NCBI GenBank assembly: GCA_025360125.1
Contig: JANYCU010000045.1
Span: 62,001 to 126,000 of the forward strand
Source: Armatimonadota bacterium
Lineage (GTDB): Bacteria > Armatimonadota > Fimbriimonadia > Fimbriimonadales > Fimbriimonadaceae
Length of the DNA: 64,000 bases
Direction of reading: 5' to 3'
Part shown: one piece after another, positions 61,099 to 64,000 of the stretch
How positions within the stretch are numbered: the stretch's first letter is position 1
Layout: each line of letters opens with the position of its first letter
Notes under the pieces: model-generated
Told to the model about the DNA's origin: nothing
The model's input: the letters and a program-made list of their open reading frames with translations, nothing else
Databases searched by the model: none
Program-made: the position numbers and the translations under genes

Positions 61099-61901
61099 CC
61101 ATCGAGGTGACGATCTGACTTGTCAGAGTCTTTCTTCTTGGTAACCGAAGGATCGATTTTTGGGCCAGTATCCTTCTTCTTTTTAATGAAATCCTGGACG
61201 TCTTTGTCGAGCCAAGTTGGCCGTTTTCGATCGAGGAATTTGACGCCTTGACTTCGGTTTTTCTTTCGGCTTCTCACCATCGCTTCGCGAATTTCGCGAT
61301 ACATTTTGGTTCGGGCCTGAACCCCTTTCACGATGCCGTACTTCTCTTCTTTGGTGCAGTTACTTACACCTCGAAGATAGACCCGCTTCACTCGGGATTT
61401 CTTTTTGCGAACCTCGTTGGTAATCGCAACCTCGACGCCGTACCTGAGTTCACCAAGGTAGGGAATTGCCTCGAAAAGCTCTCGCCGGATCGCCCGTTGA
61501 CCGCTTAACCACGGTGTGACCGCCATGGCGGCGTTGCTCCGAATTTTTCCCCCGCGGAAAATCCCGACGCACATATCGCACTCGTCGTTCAAGAGAGGTA
61601 GCGTGATCTGATCTACATGTTCGGAACGTAGGTTTGCCAAATCAGCATCGACGAAAGCAACGATCTGGGCTGTCGTCGCGGATACTCCTGCAACCATCGC
61701 CCCCCCCTTGCCGACATTCTTAACGAGATCAATAACGTGCACGCCTTCAATCTTTCTTGCTTCCGCCGAAGTATTGTCCGTGCTGGCGTCGTTCACGACG
61801 ATGATCTCGTGGATATGCGATGCGCCCTTGATTGCCCGAAGCACATCTGCAATGCGTTCGGCCTCGTTAAATGCGGGAACGATGATGGCAATCTTTTTCA
61901 T
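61095..61901 (-). CDS. Family 2 glycosyltransferase
   Basis: 268 residues. IAIIVPAFNEAERIADVL and IIVVNDASTDNTSAEA, then VKNVGKGGAMVAG and the metal-binding FVDADLANL, are the GT-2 nucleotide-sugar motifs (dolichol-phosphate mannose synthase-like). No C-terminal membrane helices; instead a basic Lys-rich tail (RSRKKNRSQGVK...KKKDTG). A cytosolic or peripheral enzyme of glycan synthesis. Next to an acyltransferase gene in the same direction. Confidence 0.9.
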   Translation of the reverse strand: MKKIAIIVPAFNEAERIADVLRAIKGASHIHEIIVVNDASTDNTSAEARKIEGVHVIDLVKNVGKGGAMVAGVSATTAQIVAFVDADLANLRSEHVDQITLPLLNDECDMCVGIFRGGKIRSNAAMAVTPWLSGQRAIRRELFEAIPYLGELRYGVEVAITNEVRKKKSRVKRVYLRGVSNCTKEEKYGIVKGVQARTKMYREIREAMVRSRKKNRSQGVKFLDRKRPTWLDKDVQDFIKKKKDTGPKIDPSVTKKKDSDKSDRHLDG

Positions 61902-61923
61902 CGGACGTACTTTAAGTTTGACA

Positions 61924-63021
61924 CTATGAATTGTGGTTTGAGGCCTTGGAAGGCTTGAGACTCTTGCCTTCGAGCCTCTCTCTTACCTTCAACTCTACCC
62001 GCCACGCGGTTTGATTCCACCATATTCCGGTTTTCCCTATTACGTTTTGACTCGGCAAGAGGATGCGATAGTTTATACGCGTTTTTGTTGGCTTCCATCG
62101 CCGCTTATAGGGCTCGTCACCTCTCATAAAGTCGAATGTTGTGCATCCCGTTTCGATTGCTCGTTCAATCATCCTCGAAACGAGGATCGTTCCCGGGCTC
62201 AACGACGATGCACTCGGGTCCATACCCGCTTGGTAGAAATAGCAAACTGATCCGAGCCGCATGGCATAGACACTTCCCACCGAGCGTCCATCGCACATGA
62301 GTCGATTCATGACGACTGATCCGGTCGCGACTCCATGGGCAATCCACTCCCGTTGGAATCGTTCTCCTTTGCCGAAAAATGCGCCGGGCAGACCCCGAGA
62401 CTTCCATCGAGCCTTATGAAGCTCAAAGAATTGATCGGCAAACTCGTTGGCGGTTTCTTCGGTGGCCCATTCGATGGTTGCGCCGCGCTCGGAGAGAGCT
62501 TTTCCGGCGAGCCGGCGGACATCGTAGCGAAGGCTCTTGCTAAGTCCGGCAACATAGGCGTCAAAACTTGATGGAAGATCGAGAATGAGGCACTTTGCCT
62601 GTTCGATCCTCGATAGGTCACTCAGTTGCTCGGCAAATGCGTGATCGCTTGGCACCTGGTGAAGATCGACCAATTGCTTCTTGGCGAGTTCTGAAAGAGC
62701 GTCGTGAACGTTTGCCAATAACTCTGACTGACCATCGATCATGAGCGGAACCAGATAGTCACTGGGACCGACTCCAGCCGGGCGCATGGCCATCCATGGT
62801 GAACTAGTTCGGACCAGGGGATAGAGGCCAACAAGGTCTTGTCCTTCTCGAATGACTATTGTTCTTAGTGAGTTTGCACCCGAAAAGTGTTTGGCCCACA
62901 ATTGGATCCAGTGGCGCGACTGAAATGGGGTCGCAGTGCTTGAAAGAGCATGGAGGTGGTCCCAATCGGATGATGCTAACTCGAAAATCTTGCCACCCTC
63001 AATGATTTCGATAGCTGGCAT
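61924..63021 (-). CDS. FemAB/CelD-type GNAT acyltransferase
   Basis: 365 residues from the ATG at 63021; a TTG at 63060 would add 13 unsupported residues. FQSRHWIQLWAKHFSGANSL and GLYPLVRT start the CelD/BcsL-like domain; ATEETANEFADQFFELHKAR, SVYAMRLGSVCYFYQAGMDP and CTTFDFMRGDEPYKRRW complete it. Family members acetylate or otherwise acylate polysaccharides or transfer amino acids. With the neighbouring GT-2 gene it suggests a small glycan-modification locus. Confidence 0.85.
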   Translation of the reverse strand: MPAIEIIEGGKIFELASSDWDHLHALSSTATPFQSRHWIQLWAKHFSGANSLRTIVIREGQDLVGLYPLVRTSSPWMAMRPAGVGPSDYLVPLMIDGQSELLANVHDALSELAKKQLVDLHQVPSDHAFAEQLSDLSRIEQAKCLILDLPSSFDAYVAGLSKSLRYDVRRLAGKALSERGATIEWATEETANEFADQFFELHKARWKSRGLPGAFFGKGERFQREWIAHGVATGSVVMNRLMCDGRSVGSVYAMRLGSVCYFYQAGMDPSASSLSPGTILVSRMIERAIETGCTTFDFMRGDEPYKRRWKPTKTRINYRILLPSQNVIGKTGIWWNQTAWRVELKVRERLEGKSLKPSKASNHNS

Positions 63022-63058
63022 CACCTCAAGTATATCGGAAGGGTGAATGTTCAAAAAC

Positions 63059-63093
63059 AACTCAAGCCGACGACATGGTCGGCGGCTTGAGTT
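63059..63093 (-). terminator. Intrinsic terminator of the LacI-type gene
   Basis: AACTCAAGCCG (63059-63069) pairs with CGGCTTGAGTT (63083-63093), with an inner GAC/GTC pair and a T-rich run on the minus strand (63053-63058). Confidence 0.85.
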
Positions 63094-63107
63094 TGAATAT
63101 GACCCGG

Positions 63108-64000
63108 CTAGACCGGAATGGGGATTGACAAGGCAACTCCCGAGCTGACGGCCTGAGGATTCTCGATTCGAGAAATCAAGAGTTCTACCGCAGCCCGGCT
63201 CATCTCGTTAAGCGGTAGTGCAAAGTGCTTACCCAATCCTTTCGAACCCTTCAGTTCGGCATCCGTGACAATTGCGGAGATCTGAACTTTGCGACCTCCC
63301 TTGGCGTTTGAAAGATCCTTTGCGGTTGCCGCATCGACCATTTGCCAGACAATTGCCGCGTCAACGTCGGAACTTTGAACTTGACTTGGCACATCATCGA
63401 TGGAGTTATAGGAGAAGAATTGGATTGCCAATCGCTTGCATAAATCCTTTAAGTTGGATTCGCTCATCAGGGAATGGTTGTCACCGGAGTTGGCAAGCAA
63501 GCCAATCTTCGTGATGTCGTTGACTCGAAGGTGACCGACGTAGTTCAAGATTGCTTGGATTTCGTCCGCTTTTACGTTTAGAACCGTCTCTGGAACATCG
63601 GAATCGACGAGGTGAATTCCGACCTGAAGTTCTCCAAGTAATTGACCTTGCTCTTCTTCCTCCAAGTGTTTTGGAGCGCCGAGCCAGATAATTCCATCAA
63701 ATTTACCTTTCGAATCTTCGAATTTCAATGATTTTGTCATCGCGCCCTTTGAGAGGCAGACCGTGTAGCCCTTTTCACCAGCATGGGAAATGATGCTGTC
63801 AACGAGTGTTGCGTAATATGGGCTTGAAGCCAACGAAATGTCAAATGGTGCCGCAATCAGCAGGGCTTTTGTTCTTCCGGCTCTCAGCGATGTTGAGCTT
63901 CGATTCCGCTTGTAATCCAAGTCCAGGGCGGCTTGGCGAATGATTTCGGCGGTTGGTTCAGAGACTCGAATTGTTGAAGCCCGGCCATGAAGGACTCGGG
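63108..64000 (-). CDS. LacI-family transcriptional regulator, N-terminus outside window
   Basis: The frame stays open to base 64000. The edge residues RVLHGRASTIRVSEPTAEII are the end of the LacI helix-turn-helix and the hinge follows (DYKRNRSSTSLRAGRTKALL). The rest is a periplasmic-binding-protein-like sensor domain: APFDISLASSPYYATLVDSI, KFDGIIWLGAP, DAAIVWQMVDA and GLGKHFALPLNEM. It should bind a sugar-like ligand and repress a nearby operon not visible here. Roughly 297 codons are in the window. Confidence 0.9.
   Translation of the reverse strand, partial: RVLHGRASTIRVSEPTAEIIRQAALDLDYKRNRSSTSLRAGRTKALLIAAPFDISLASSPYYATLVDSIISHAGEKGYTVCLSKGAMTKSLKFEDSKGKFDGIIWLGAPKHLEEEEQGQLLGELQVGIHLVDSDVPETVLNVKADEIQAILNYVGHLRVNDITKIGLLANSGDNHSLMSESNLKDLCKRLAIQFFSYNSIDDVPSQVQSSDVDAAIVWQMVDAATAKDLSNAKGGRKVQISAIVTDAELKGSKGLGKHFALPLNEMSRAAVELLISRIENPQAVSSGVALSIPIPV

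Overview
The window is a continuous piece of a bacterial chromosome of roughly 50% GC, with dense operons on both strands. A lineage near Armatimonadota/Fimbriimonadales is suggested by the prepilin with a long H-domain and the sequence [16 protein letters not shown], the RemA-MreBCD block, and many promoters whose -10 hexamer lies 6-10 bases before the start codon. This placement is an inference from protein style, not a search result.

Layout. 1-12 kb is core: an HDOD and a CheX-like protein, an M48 protease, acetamidase/formamidase, CinA, PurH, a RemA-MreB-MreC-MreD cell-shape operon and glutamate dehydrogenase. 12.0-20.4 kb is accessory. It holds a VapB45/VapC45-type toxin-antitoxin pair lying between two copies of the 3' end of a CxxC protein gene, an unrecognised 639-residue protein, an AT-rich gap, a XhoI/PaeR7I-type restriction-modification pair with an operator-like palindrome in its promoter, and an unrecognised helical protein. 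20.6-30.8 kb mixes a lytic transglycosylase, tRNA-Ser(GCT), GAF sensor, lipoproteins and an S9 peptidase. Here a DUF4145 gene again sits beside a decayed copy of its neighbour's 3' end. 30.8-49 kb is mostly core: ribosomal protein S20, a prepilin, an amidohydrolase, ankyrin genes, an exported dikinase-like protein, a two-ATPase/two-permease ABC locus, an M42 peptidase, RuvA, RuvB, an ion channel, a CPBP protease and SelD. 49-64 kb holds a primary-type sigma factor, a SpoIIM-family protein, a di-haem oxidoreductase, small enzymes, a deacetylase-glycosidase fusion, thymidylate kinase, a glycosyltransferase, a FemAB/CelD-type acyltransferase and a LacI-type regulator cut by the window end.

Main discoveries. 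(1) selD starts at 48087, not after its apparent stop: an in-frame TGA at 48120 falls exactly at the catalytic Cys/Sec position, so this SelD is very probably a selenoprotein and the organism probably decodes selenocysteine. (2) Accessory genes appear to have been inserted at conserved gene ends, leaving diverged 3'-end copies across the insert (two clear cases, plus one related ankyrin remnant). (3) A ~190-bp intergenic repeat occurs twice (53.1 and 57.4 kb), with hairpins that keep pairing through compensatory changes, so it may be a structured RNA or mobile hairpin element. (4) Short arrays with a strict 7-bp period but unrelated sequences follow several genes. (5) Several genes show TANNNT boxes 6-10 bases before the start codon, consistent with leaderless mRNAs.
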